A stretch of 64,000 bases of DNA. It comes from Streptomyces sp. ITFR-16. GTDB taxonomy: Bacteria; Actinomycetota; Actinomycetes; Streptomycetales; Streptomycetaceae. The stretch lies in contig NZ_CP134609.1 of NCBI RefSeq assembly GCF_031844705.1, positions 3,720,001 through 3,784,000 of the forward strand, read 5' to 3'. Positions 25,371-34,221 of the stretch are shown in pieces (the stretch's first letter is position 1; the number at the start of each line of letters is the position of its first letter). A model generated the notes under the pieces. It was not told the origin of the DNA. It saw nothing but the letters and a program-made list of their open reading frames with translations, and did not search any database. The position numbers and the translations under genes are program-made.

Positions 25371-28300
25371 ATGTCTACTTCCTTCGCCGATCTCCAGTCC
25401 CAGCTCGGGCAGCTCTCGCTCCGCGACGCGCACCGGCTCGGCCGCCGCCTCGAAGGCGCGCGACGCATCCGCAAGCCCGAGGCCCAGCAGGCCGTACTGG
25501 ACGAGATCGCCGCCCAGGCCGGCAAGGCCGCCGGGCGGCTCGCGCAGCGGGCCGGGCGGATGCCCGCTCTGTCGTACCCCGAACAGCTGCCGGTCAGCCA
25601 GAAGAAGGACGAGATCCTGGAGGCGATACGCGACCACCAGGTCGTGATCGTCGCCGGTGAGACCGGCTCCGGCAAGACCACCCAGATCCCCAAGATCTGC
25701 ATGGAGCTTGGCCGGGGCGTCCGGGGCATGATCGGGCACACCCAGCCGCGCCGGATCGCGGCCCGTACGGTGGCCGAGCGGGTCGCCGAGGAGCTGAAGA
25801 CGCCGCTGGGCGAGGCGGTCGGCTGGAAGGTCCGCTTCACCGACCAGGTCAACCCGGACGCGACCTTCGTCAAGCTGATGACGGACGGCATCCTGCTCGC
25901 CGAGATCCAGACGGACCGCGAGCTGCTCGCGTACGACACGATCATCATCGACGAGGCCCACGAGCGGTCGCTGAACATCGACTTCCTGCTCGGCTATCTG
26001 GCCCGGCTGCTGCCCAAGCGCCCGGATCTGAAGGTCGTCATCACCTCCGCGACCATCGACCCGGAGCGCTTCGCGCGCCACTTCGGCGAGGCGCCGATCG
26101 TCGAGGTCAGCGGGCGCACGTACCCCGTGGAGGTGCGGTACCGCCCCCTGCTGGAAGAGGACAGCGAGGACGCCGACCGCGACCAGATCACCGCGATCTG
26201 CGACGCCGTCGACGAGCTCCAGTCCGAGGGGCCCGGCGATGTCCTGGTCTTCCTCTCCGGCGAGCGCGAGATCCGCGACACGGCGGACGCGCTGGGCAAA
26301 CGCAACCTCAGACATACCGAGGTGCTCCCCCTCTACGCGCGCCTGTCGCACGCCGAGCAGCACCGCGTGTTCCAGCGCCACACGGGACGCAGGATCGTTC
26401 TGGCGACCAACGTCGCCGAGACCTCGCTGACCGTCCCCGGCATCAAGTACGTGATCGACCCGGGCACCGCCCGTATCTCCCGCTACAGCCACCGCACCAA
26501 GGTCCAGCGGCTGCCGATCGAGCGGATCTCGCAGGCCAGCGCCAACCAGCGCAAGGGCCGCTGCGGCCGTACGTCGGACGGCATCTGCATCCGGCTGTAC
26601 TCCGAGGACGACTTCCTGACCCGCCCGGAGTTCACGGACCCGGAGATCCTGCGGACGAACCTGGCATCCGTCATCCTCCAGATGACCGCGGCCGGCCTCG
26701 GCGACATCGAGAAGTTCCCCTTCATCGACCCGCCGGACCACCGCAACATCCGCGACGGCGTGCAGCTCCTCCAGGAGCTGGGCGCGCTGGAGCAGGAGGA
26801 GAAGTCCCCCCGGGAGGGGAAGAAGGGGCAGCGCCTCACCCCGCTGGGCCGGAAGCTCTCCCAGCTGCCCGTCGACCCGCGCCTGGCCCGGATGGTCATC
26901 GAGGCCGAGAAGAACGGCTGCGCCCGCGAGGTCATGGTCATCGCAGCGGCGCTCTCCATCCAGGACCCGCGCGAGCGGCCCTCCGAGAAGCAGACGCAGG
27001 CCGACCAGCAGCATGCCCGGTTCAAGGACGAGACGTCCGACTTCCTGGCGTTCCTGAATCTGTGGCGCTACATCCGCGAACAGCAGAAGGAGCGCGGCTC
27101 CTCCAGCTTCCGCCGGATGTGCAAGCAGGAGTATCTGAACTTCCTGCGGATCCGCGAGTGGCAGGACATCTACGCGCAGCTGCGTACGGTCGCGAAGCAG
27201 ATGGGCATCGCCGTCGAGGAGCCCAAGGGCGACGAGGGCATCCCGGAACAGGCGGTGCACACCTCGCTGCTGGCCGGTCTGCTGTCGCACATCGGGCTGA
27301 AGGACACCGAGAAGAACGAGTATCTGGGTGCGCGCAGCGCCAAGTTCGCGATCTTCCCGGGCTCGGCCCTCTTCAAGAAGCAGCCCCGGTTCGTGATGTC
27401 CGCCGAGCTGGTCGAGACGTCCCGGCTGTGGGCACGGGTCAACGCCCGGGTCGAGCCGGAGTGGATCGAACCGCTGGCCGAGCATCTGCTGAAGCGCACC
27501 TACAGCGAGCCGCACTGGGAGAAGGACCAGGCGGCGGTGATGGCGTACGAGCGGGTCACGCTGTACGGCGTGCCGATCGTCGCCCAGCGCAAGATCAATT
27601 TCGGCCGAATCGACCAGGAGACCTCGCGGGACCTCTTCATCCGCAACGCCCTGGTCGAGGGCGACTGGCGCACGCACCACCAGTTCTTCCACGACAACCG
27701 CAAGCTGCTCGGCGAGGTCGAGGAGCTGGAGCACCGCGCCCGGCGCCGCGACATCCTCGTGGACGACGAGACGCTCTTCGACTTCTACGACCAGCGCATC
27801 CCGGAACACATCGTCTCCGGCGCGCACTTCGACTCCTGGTGGAAGCACAAACGCCGGGACGAGCCGGACGCGCTCGACTTCGAGCGCTCGATGCTGATCA
27901 ACGAGAAGGCCGGGGCCGTCACCAAGGACGACTACCCGGACTCCTGGCGGCAGGGGAAGCTCAAGTTCCGGGTGACCTACCAGTTCGAGCCCGGTGCGGA
28001 CGCCGACGGTGTGACCGTCCACATTCCGCTCCAGGTCCTCAACCAGGTCACGTCCGAGGGCTTCGACTGGCAGATCCCGGGCCTGCGCGAGGAGGTCGTC
28101 ACGGAGCTGATCCGCTCCCTGCCGAAGCCGGTCCGCCGGCACTACGTCCCCGCGCCGAACTACGCGGACAAGTTCCTGGACCGGGCCGTACCGCTCCAGG
28201 AGCCGCTGCCGGTGACGCTGGCCCGCGAGCTCCAGCGGATGGTCGGGGTGCCGGTCACCGCGGACGACTTCGACCTGGGCCGGGTCCCCGACCACCTCAA

Positions 28301-29318
28301 GATCACCTTCCGGATCGTGGACGAGCGGCGCCGGAAGGTGGCCGAGGACAAGGACCTGGAGGCGCTGAAGATCCAGCTGCGCCCGAAGGCCCGCCAGGCC
28401 CTCTCCAAGGCCGCGGCGGCGACTGCGGGGCCGACCGGGGAGTCCATCGAGCGCTCGGGTCTCACGGACTGGACGATCGGCACGCTGAACAAGGTCTTCG
28501 AGACCCGCAGGGCCGGCCAGCCGGTCAAGGCGTACCCCGCGCTCGTCGACCAGGGCGAGACCGTGGCCGTACGGCTCTTCGACACCGAGGCCGAGCAGCA
28601 GCAGGCGATGTGGCGCGGCACCCGGAAGCTGATCCTGCTGAACATCCCGGTGAACCCGGCGAAGTTCGCCTCGGACAAGCTGACGAACCAGCAGAAGCTG
28701 GCCCTGTCCCGCAATCCGCACGGCTCCGTCCAGGCGCTGTTCGACGACTGCGCGACGGCGGCCGCCGACCGGCTGATCGCGGCGCACGGCGGCCCCGCCT
28801 GGGACGAGGCGTCGTTCCGGAAGCTGTACGACAAGGTACGCGCCGACCTGGTGGACCTGACCGTCCGCACGATCGGCCAGGTCCAGCAGATCCTGGCGGC
28901 CTGGCAGGCGTGCGAGCGCCGGCTGAAGGCCACCAACAGCCTGGTCCTGATCAACAACGTCACGGACGTACGCGACCATCTCGCCCGCCTCGTGCCGCCC
29001 GGGTTCGTCACCCTGACCGGGCTGCGCAGGCTGCCCGACCTGATGCGCTACCTGGTCGCGGAGGACCGCCGGCTCCAGCAGATGCCGACCAACGTCCAGC
29101 GCGACACCACGCGCATGGAGAAGGTCCACGAGATGCAGGACGAGTACGCCTGGCTGCTGGAGCAGCTGCCGCGGGGCAGGCCCGTCCCGCAGGAGGTGCT
29201 GGACATCCGCTGGATGATCGAGGAGCTGCGGGTCAGCTATTTCGCGCACGCCCTGGGCACCGCGTTCCCCGTCTCCGACAAGCGGATCGTGAAGGCGATC
29301 GACGCCGCCGCCCCGTAG
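25371..29318 (+). CDS. hrpA: ATP-dependent RNA helicase HrpA
   Basis: 1315 residues, full length for bacterial HrpA (about 1300). The DEAH-box motifs are intact: GETGSGKTTQIPK (Walker A, about residue 94), TQPRRIAAR, IIDEAHERSLNIDF, ITSATID, TNVAETSLTVPG and QRKGRCGRTSDG. The helicase-associated and OB-fold regions follow, then the long C-terminal DUF3418-type domain. HrpA-like helicases remodel mRNA and resolve stalled ribosomes. The leader has no strong ribosome site. It is divergent from the small secreted-protein gene, with 148 nt between starts. Confidence 0.95.
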   Translation: MSTSFADLQSQLGQLSLRDAHRLGRRLEGARRIRKPEAQQAVLDEIAAQAGKAAGRLAQRAGRMPALSYPEQLPVSQKKDEILEAIRDHQVVIVAGETGSGKTTQIPKICMELGRGVRGMIGHTQPRRIAARTVAERVAEELKTPLGEAVGWKVRFTDQVNPDATFVKLMTDGILLAEIQTDRELLAYDTIIIDEAHERSLNIDFLLGYLARLLPKRPDLKVVITSATIDPERFARHFGEAPIVEVSGRTYPVEVRYRPLLEEDSEDADRDQITAICDAVDELQSEGPGDVLVFLSGEREIRDTADALGKRNLRHTEVLPLYARLSHAEQHRVFQRHTGRRIVLATNVAETSLTVPGIKYVIDPGTARISRYSHRTKVQRLPIERISQASANQRKGRCGRTSDGICIRLYSEDDFLTRPEFTDPEILRTNLASVILQMTAAGLGDIEKFPFIDPPDHRNIRDGVQLLQELGALEQEEKSPREGKKGQRLTPLGRKLSQLPVDPRLARMVIEAEKNGCAREVMVIAAALSIQDPRERPSEKQTQADQQHARFKDETSDFLAFLNLWRYIREQQKERGSSSFRRMCKQEYLNFLRIREWQDIYAQLRTVAKQMGIAVEEPKGDEGIPEQAVHTSLLAGLLSHIGLKDTEKNEYLGARSAKFAIFPGSALFKKQPRFVMSAELVETSRLWARVNARVEPEWIEPLAEHLLKRTYSEPHWEKDQAAVMAYERVTLYGVPIVAQRKINFGRIDQETSRDLFIRNALVEGDWRTHHQFFHDNRKLLGEVEELEHRARRRDILVDDETLFDFYDQRIPEHIVSGAHFDSWWKHKRRDEPDALDFERSMLINEKAGAVTKDDYPDSWRQGKLKFRVTYQFEPGADADGVTVHIPLQVLNQVTSEGFDWQIPGLREEVVTELIRSLPKPVRRHYVPAPNYADKFLDRAVPLQEPLPVTLARELQRMVGVPVTADDFDLGRVPDHLKITFRIVDERRRKVAEDKDLEALKIQLRPKARQALSKAAAATAGPTGESIERSGLTDWTIGTLNKVFETRRAGQPVKAYPALVDQGETVAVRLFDTEAEQQQAMWRGTRKLILLNIPVNPAKFASDKLTNQQKLALSRNPHGSVQALFDDCATAAADRLIAAHGGPAWDEASFRKLYDKVRADLVDLTVRTIGQVQQILAAWQACERRLKATNSLVLINNVTDVRDHLARLVPPGFVTLTGLRRLPDLMRYLVAEDRRLQQMPTNVQRDTTRMEKVHEMQDEYAWLLEQLPRGRPVPQEVLDIRWMIEELRVSYFAHALGTAFPVSDKRIVKAIDAAAP

Positions 29319-29433
29319 CCGGCGGGGCGGCGGGCGGGTGACGGTGCCACCACCAGGAGTGAGGTCGACCGCACCCGCTGACCTCCTGTACAGTCTGTCT
29401 TCGCAGGCAGCCGCGAGGCCGCCGCGAAAACCT

Positions 29434-29508
29434 GGTCCTGTGGAGCAGTTTGGAGTGCTCGCCACCCTGTCAAGGTGGAGGCCGCGGGTTCAAATCCCGT
29501 CAGGACCG
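29434..29508 (+). tRNA. tRNA-Asp(GTC), copy 2
   Basis: Sequence-identical to the tRNA-Asp at 22901-22975, here as a lone gene after hrpA. A TACAGT box at about 29391 could be its -10 element. Confidence 0.96.
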
Positions 29509-29515
29509 CAGTAGC

Positions 29516-29546
29516 GAAAGCCCGGATCCCCTGGATCCGGGCTTTC
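29516..29546 (+). terminator. Stem-loop after tRNA-Asp
   Basis: Perfect 14-bp arms GAAAGCCCGGATCC and its complement, separated by 3 nt, begin 7 nt after the tRNA. Confidence 0.85.
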
Positions 29547-29649
29547 GCGCGTCTTGACTCCGGTGCCGGCGGACGAGTACTCAGAAACCAGGGGCTGCCC
29601 CCGGTTTCCGAGGGGCGGGGCGGAGCGCATCCACCGGGAGGTGGCGCGG

Positions 29650-30039
29650 ATGACGGCATCCACGGACGAGGGGTTCCGGTCGGAACGGCCCGACTCCCGC
29701 GAACCGGGGCGGGAGCGCGCGAGAGCACCCCGGCACGAGATCCGCGCACTGCTGCGGGCCCATCTCGCCGCCGCCACCGGCTATCGCCACCTCACCCGGC
29801 ACTGCGCGGTCTGCGCCCGGTTGCTGCGGCTCGCGATGGAGCCTGCGGCGGCTTCCCGGGGCGTGCCTGTGGAGCCCGTACCGGGCCTCCGCGACGCAGA
29901 ACCGTCCGATGAGCCGTCCCGCCCGGCAGAGCCGCCCACAGGGCGCCGGGAAGGCGCCTTACCGCCACCGGGACCGGGGCCGTCGAGGGCGCCCGGACGG
30001 CCGTCCGGGGCCGAGGACGAAAGTCCCCCCGCCGCGTGA
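29650..30039 (+). CDS. DUF6274-type small protein
   Basis: 129 residues. The ATG at 29650 follows GGGAGG. The conserved part is the N-terminal 65 residues (for example HEIRALLRAHLAAATGYRHLTRHC), with a CxxC in HCAVCARLLRLAM that could bind metal or form a disulfide. The rest is a Pro/Ser/Glu-rich disordered tail. I recognise this as a short Streptomyces-specific family found next to bldC; no function is known. There is an in-frame ATG 32 codons upstream, but it overlaps the tRNA terminator region and has no ribosome site. Confidence 0.75.
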   Translation: MTASTDEGFRSERPDSREPGRERARAPRHEIRALLRAHLAAATGYRHLTRHCAVCARLLRLAMEPAAASRGVPVEPVPGLRDAEPSDEPSRPAEPPTGRREGALPPPGPGPSRAPGRPSGAEDESPPAA

Positions 30040-30453
30040 CCAATGGCGCCACCGTCCGCCTCCTTGCAGTGGCAGGCTCGTAGTTGGCAACACCCATGCC
30101 GTGTGACGGGTGTCACTCAATCAGTTTTGAGAAGGGGTGACTTTACACCCTTCCTACAACTGGCGAATTTAATATGTGCAATTGCACCCCTCGGAAGGGG
30201 CCTGCCGCCGCCTCCCCGAAACACCCCGGAACGGCCTCCCCGGGGCCGCGGAGGCACAGTCCCGCACAGACCCGAGCAACCCCGCACGGAGCCGCACGGA
30301 GCGGCCCGGAGTCCCTCGGAGCGGACCGGACGCCCGGTTTCCGACAGGACGGGCGCCACGGGGCCCAGGAAGCCCGTACGGGCCGCCGGGCGCCCGCAGG
30401 GACGCACAGAGGGCGCCGACAGGCCAACCGGCACGCCGTGAGCGCACAAAAAA
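30040..30453. other. Convergent spacer with an AT-rich, promoter-like patch
   Basis: No supported gene was found. At 30103-30116 is GTGACGGGTGTCAC, which fits the GTG-N6-GNCAC pattern reported for Streptomyces Crp. It is followed by an unusually AT-rich stretch (about 30120-30180) with TAATAT at 30170-30175. Since both flanking genes end here, these signals serve neither, and an unannotated transcript is possible. The stretch from 30190 to 30440 is ordinary GC-rich sequence with many spurious frames. Confidence 0.4.
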
Positions 30454-30487
30454 GATCGCGCTGGACCCGGCGGAGTCCAGCGCGATC
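30446..30487 (-). terminator. Rho-independent terminator of bldC
   Basis: Arms at 30454-30466 and 30475-30487 form a perfect 13-bp stem. Read leftward, the stem is followed by a run of six T at about 30448-30453, a textbook intrinsic terminator that is rare in this GC-rich genome. It lies 129 nt past the bldC stop. Confidence 0.9.
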
Positions 30488-30615
30488 CGATGACAACACC
30501 CGTATGGCACAGGTATGGCGCCCGTTGGGGCGGGCGCCCGTCATATGGAGCTATGGGTGGGCGATTCGGGTTGGGGGACCCAAAAGCCCAGTTGTGACGC
30601 GGCGACAGGGGTATG

Positions 30616-30822
30616 TCAGGCCTCGCTGCGCTGCTGCGGAATACCCGCAAGCAGTGCGCGGACCTCTGCCTCGCGGTACCGGCGATGTCCACCGAGCGTG
30701 CGGATGGACGTGAGCTTGCCGGCCTTGGCCCAACGGGTAACCGTCTTCGGGTCCACGCGGAACATCGTGGCAACCTCAGCCGGGGTCAGCAGCGGCTCGG
30801 CATCAGGGGTGCGAGCGGTCAT
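30616..30822 (-). CDS. bldC: Developmental regulator BldC
   Basis: 68 residues, essentially the whole of BldC: a single MerR-like winged helix (LLTPAEVATMFRVDPKTVTR, then the wing with LGGHRRYREAEVRALL). BldC binds DNA cooperatively at direct repeats and holds back sporulation genes during vegetative growth. GAGGAGG six nt before the ATG sets the start. It is transcribed alone, ending at a strong terminator. The flanks (DUF6274 protein on one side, hypothetical and vdh on the other) match the known Streptomyces context. Confidence 0.97.
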   Translation of the reverse strand: MTARTPDAEPLLTPAEVATMFRVDPKTVTRWAKAGKLTSIRTLGGHRRYREAEVRALLAGIPQQRSEA

Positions 30823-30838
30823 GAGCGGCCTCCTCGGG

Positions 30839-30860
30839 AGAACCGAACCATCTCGGTTCT
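30839..30860 (-). promoter_or_regulatory. Inverted repeat in the bldC leader
   Basis: Perfect 8-bp arms AGAACCGA and TCGGTTCT with a 6-nt spacer lie 16 nt upstream of the bldC ATG, next to its ribosome site. It could be an operator or a short RNA hairpin; nothing more can be said from sequence. Confidence 0.4.
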
Positions 30861-31334
30861 TTCCTCTAAATTCTGCACCTTGACCCGCGTTGCCCGAAAT
30901 GGCGGACGCGGGCCGAGTCGGTTATAGGACGAACGGCTTGTCCTCGGCACTACAACTACACCATCCGTCCAGCCACGTCGGCCAAACCGATGGAATTGCC
31001 CTCCCAGGTGTTCATCAGCGACGGAAGCCGATGGACCATGCCATAGCGGACAGTCACACCACCGTGACGATCAGTCACAGAGCGATCAGGAGTCATCAGA
31101 CCCCCCATAGCGTGCAATGCTGAGCATTCCGCCCATACTTGGACGGATGGAGTCCTCCCCGGACTCCTTGTCCTATTTTGGCACGAGGAGTAGGGAAGGA
31201 CGCAAGGGCCCCGTAAGTGCTATCCATCACGCTTGAGGCAAAGGCCCGGTTCGGGACGTAGGTCCTGAGACCACCGGAGTACGCTTCCGCCCCTTCACCC
31301 TCACGTGTCACACAGGACGCAGGTTCATGGTCGA
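30861..31334. other. bldC upstream region
   Basis: No supported gene was found. This relatively AT-rich stretch must hold the bldC promoter. It contains GTGAC-GATCA-GTCAC at 31064-31078, with another CAGTCAC at 31051-31057. A 7-bp inverted repeat (GGAGTCC/GGACTCC, 31149-31167) may end the leftward gene at 31335. Confidence 0.4.
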
Positions 31335-32180
31335 TCAGTTCGCGAACTGACGATCTCTTACGGCTTTCCATCGCTCCGCGAGCCGGGTGTAGGCCGCGCT
31401 CGCGCTCTCGGCGTCCCCCGCGCGCAGCGCGGCGATGCCCTCGGCGACATCGGCGGCGCTCCGGTCCTCCTCGAGCCGCTCCGCCGGCAGCGCGTGCACC
31501 AGGCCGCCGTAGTCCAGCTCGACGAGCGCGCGCGGGTGGAACTCCTCCAGCCACCGCCCGACGTCCACCAGCCCCTCGGTCAGCGGACCGTCCTCCATGG
31601 TCTCCCGCAGCGTCTTCAGCGACCGGGCCAGCCGGCGGCGCGCCTGGACCATCGGCGTCCGGTAGCGCATGACGGGCGGCGCCCCGTCCTCCCCCGCCGC
31701 CAGGTACTCCCGCTCCTCGTCCGAGAAGAGGACGAACCAGCGGACCGGCACCTGCCAGACCGCCGTCCTGATCCACGGCCGGGCGTCCGGATTGCGCTCC
31801 GCCCACCGCTCGTGGTCGGCCAGCGCCTGGCCGCGCACCACCGGCGGCAGCACCGCGTCGAGCACCGACGCGGGAAACACGTCGGTCAGCCCGTCCAGGG
31901 CCAGCCAGCCGCGCAGCCGGGTCCGCCACGGACAGACGCAGACCACGCCGTCGGCCTCGGCGACGAACGCGTCGGCGCTCTCGTGGGCCGGCACCCCGAC
32001 CGGCGGGGTCGCCGCCAAGTCCGCCAGCGAGCGCCGCAGTTCGTCCTGGGCCGTGGGGATCGAATCCCGGGCTGCGTACCGCGCCCAGTGGGCGCGCTCG
32101 GCCTCCGGGAAGGCCGCCAGTGGCTCGTAGACCCGGAGGTAGGACGCGTAAGGGACGAGCACCGAAGACACCACCGACAT
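31335..32180 (-). CDS. Conserved hypothetical protein
   Basis: 281 residues starting MSVVSSVLVPYASYLRVYEP. It is soluble with no signal peptide. There is a Trp-rich middle (CPWRTRLRGWLAL, WIRTAVWQVPVRWFVLFSDEERE) and a helical C-terminus that includes GDAESASAAYTRLAERW. I recognise no catalytic motif or named domain. It occupies the position of a conserved Streptomyces gene between bldC and vdh, divergent from vdh with 175 nt between starts. The codon pattern and length make the gene call secure, but the function is unknown. Confidence 0.8.
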   Translation of the reverse strand: MSVVSSVLVPYASYLRVYEPLAAFPEAERAHWARYAARDSIPTAQDELRRSLADLAATPPVGVPAHESADAFVAEADGVVCVCPWRTRLRGWLALDGLTDVFPASVLDAVLPPVVRGQALADHERWAERNPDARPWIRTAVWQVPVRWFVLFSDEEREYLAAGEDGAPPVMRYRTPMVQARRRLARSLKTLRETMEDGPLTEGLVDVGRWLEEFHPRALVELDYGGLVHALPAERLEEDRSAADVAEGIAALRAGDAESASAAYTRLAERWKAVRDRQFAN

Positions 32181-32231
32181 GCAGTGATCGTGTCACGCCC
32201 GTACTCCCGTAGGGGGTGATCCTCGGCACTG

Positions 32232-32247
32232 GCACGGATCCGTGCCC
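32232..32247. promoter_or_regulatory. Perfect 16-bp palindrome between divergent genes
   Basis: GGCACGGATCCGTGCC lies 109 nt before the vdh start and 52 nt before the divergent hypothetical gene. Its symmetry and place suggest a dimeric repressor site. S. coelicolor vdh is known to be induced by valine and repressed by glucose and ammonium, but no regulator can be named from this sequence. Confidence 0.45.
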
Positions 32248-32355
32248 GCGGAGGACTTACGCTCTTGCCCGTCGGACCGTCCGAGCCGGTCGGTCCGGGG
32301 CCCTCCCCACCTTCAGGAGGGTCTCTTCGCCGCTTCGTACTTGGGAGTCACCACA

Positions 32356-33447
32356 GTGACCGATGTGACCGGCGTGCCTGTCGATGTACTACACACCCTG
32401 TTCCACTCGGACCAGGGCGGCCACGAGCAGGTAGTGCTCTGCCAGGACCGTGCCAGCGGCCTCAAGGCCGTGATCGCCCTCCACTCCACCGCCCTGGGCC
32501 CGGCCCTCGGCGGCACCCGCTTCTACCCGTACGCCTCCGAGCAGGAGGCCGTCGCGGACGCGCTGAACCTGGCGCGCGGCATGTCGTACAAGAACGCCCT
32601 GGCCGGCCTGGACCACGGTGGCGGCAAGGCCGTCATCATCGGCGACCCGGAGCAGCTCAAGAGCGAGGAACTGCTGCTGGCCTACGGCCGGTTCGTGGCC
32701 TCCCTCGGCGGCCGCTACGTGACGGCCTGCGATGTCGGCACGTACGTCGCCGACATGGACGTCGTGGCCCGCGAGTGCCGCTGGACCACCGGCCGCTCCC
32801 CCGAGAACGGCGGCGCCGGCGACTCCTCGGTGCTCACCGCCTTCGGTGTCTTCCAGGGCATGCGCGCCTCGGCCCAGCACCTGTGGGGCGACCCGACGCT
32901 GCGTGGCCGAAAAGTGGCGGTCGCGGGCGTCGGCAAGGTCGGCCACCACCTCGTCGAGCATCTGCTCTCGGACGGCGCCGAGGTCGTGATCACCGATGTA
33001 CGGGCCGACTCCGTGCGCCGGATCACCGACCTGCACCCCGAGGTCGCCGTGGCGGCGGACACCGAGGCACTGATCCGCACGGAGGGGCTCGACATCTACG
33101 CCCCCTGCGCGCTGGGCGGCGCCCTCAACGACGACACCGTGCCGGTGCTCACCGCCGCGGTGGTGTGCGGAGCGGCCAACAACCAGCTCGCGCACCCGGG
33201 CGTCGAGAAGGACCTCGCGGACCGCTCGATCCTGTACGCGCCCGACTACGTGGTGAACGCGGGCGGGGTCATCCAGGTCGCGGACGAGCTGCACGGCTTC
33301 GACTTCGACCGGTGCAAGGCGAAGGCGGCGAAGATCTTCGACACGACGCTGGCCATATTCGCACGTGCGAAGGAAGACGGCATTCCGCCGGCCGCCGCGG
33401 CCGACCGGATCGCCGAGCAGCGGATGGCCGAGGCCCGCCGCCGCTGA
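32356..33447 (+). CDS. vdh: Valine (branched-chain amino acid) dehydrogenase
   Basis: 363 residues, the size of Streptomyces Vdh. It oxidatively deaminates L-valine (also Leu and Ile) to the 2-oxo acid with NAD+, feeding acyl-CoA precursors to fatty acid and polyketide synthesis. The catalytic Lys lies in MSYKNALAGLDHGGGKAVI and the NAD site is VAGVGKVGHHLVEHL, with NAGGVIQVADEL near the C-terminus. The GTG at 32356 follows GGGAG by 8 nt. The frame is open upstream, but the added residues are not part of the family. Confidence 0.96.
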   Translation: MTDVTGVPVDVLHTLFHSDQGGHEQVVLCQDRASGLKAVIALHSTALGPALGGTRFYPYASEQEAVADALNLARGMSYKNALAGLDHGGGKAVIIGDPEQLKSEELLLAYGRFVASLGGRYVTACDVGTYVADMDVVARECRWTTGRSPENGGAGDSSVLTAFGVFQGMRASAQHLWGDPTLRGRKVAVAGVGKVGHHLVEHLLSDGAEVVITDVRADSVRRITDLHPEVAVAADTEALIRTEGLDIYAPCALGGALNDDTVPVLTAAVVCGAANNQLAHPGVEKDLADRSILYAPDYVVNAGGVIQVADELHGFDFDRCKAKAAKIFDTTLAIFARAKEDGIPPAAAADRIAEQRMAEARRR

Positions 33448-33496
33448 CCGCGCGGAGGCCCCTGACCGGGGCTTCCGTGCGCACGGCACGCCCGTA

Positions 33497-33536
33497 CCCG
33501 CCGACCGGCGAGACAAGACTCACGCCGGTCGGCGGG
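33497..33536 (+). terminator. Stem-loop after vdh
   Basis: Perfect 14-bp arms at 33497-33510 and 33523-33536 with a 12-nt loop, 50 nt past the vdh stop. The 224 nt from here to the next gene hold only its likely promoter region (TACCGTTAAA near 33651). Confidence 0.8.
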
Positions 33537-33760
33537 TCGCGCGCCAATAAGAGGTTAAAATCGCAGTTGACCAGCGAGGACGGAGCTCTTCGCGGGTCCT
33601 CTTCCGGGGCACGTGATGCGGGCGGCGTACCGTATGGCCGCGGAAGCAGGTACCGTTAAAGCTCTACAGGCACGGTCTCTCTGCCGAGAGTCCGTCCTGA
33701 AACATGAACGCGTGTCAAGACTCTGGGGCCGTCGAGCCCCGTCACCGAGGGGGTCGAGCC

Positions 33761-34018
33761 ATGGGGCGCGGCCGGGCAAAGGCCAAGCAGACAAAGGTCG
33801 CCCGCCAGCTGAAGTACAGCAGCGGCGGGACTGACCTGTCGCGTCTGGCCAATGAGCTGGGCGCATCGCCTTCGAGTCAGCCACCGAACGCAGAGCCGTT
33901 CGAGGACGACGACGAGGAAGATGACCCGTACGCACAGTACGCGGATCTGTACAACGACGACGATGACGAGGACGAGGACGACCAGTCCGGTCCGTCGTCA
34001 CAGCGCCGCGGCGCTTGA
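33761..34018 (+). CDS. DUF3073 domain protein
   Basis: 85 residues: MGRGRAKAKQTKVARQLKYS followed by a short conserved region and a highly acidic Asp/Glu tail (DDDEEDDPYAQYADLYNDDDD). This is the actinobacteria-specific DUF3073 family. The strongly basic start and acidic end suggest nucleic-acid or ribosome association, but no function is established. GAGGGGG about 8 nt upstream fixes the ATG at 33761. It is followed by a terminator hairpin. Confidence 0.93.
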   Translation: MGRGRAKAKQTKVARQLKYSSGGTDLSRLANELGASPSSQPPNAEPFEDDDEEDDPYAQYADLYNDDDDEDEDDQSGPSSQRRGA

Positions 34019-34037
34019 CCTCGCGCTGACACATCAA

Positions 34038-34064
34038 CCCGGTCCGGGCCTGCCCCGGACCGGG
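34038..34064 (+). terminator. Stem-loop after the DUF3073 gene
   Basis: Arms CCCGGTCCGGG (34038-34048) and CCCGGACCGGG (34054-34064) pair perfectly, followed by TTCTGT. It starts 20 nt past the stop. Confidence 0.8.
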
Positions 34065-34221
34065 TTCTGTGCTGTCCCGATCCGGAATGCCGCCCGGTGC
34101 ACGCGGTGCGTGCCCGAGTGGTGCCGCATCGGCGTGCGACTACACCGAGCACCCGCCGGGCCGGTCGCACGCGGCGCGCGCACCCGCGTAACCGCCGGCC
34201 CGTGCGCCTGCGTACCGCTGC

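Noticed and set aside
23973..29465. 1830-residue open frame on the - strand
   Set aside because: Only its last 276 residues (the DsbA-like protein) are real. The rest is the antisense shadow of hrpA.
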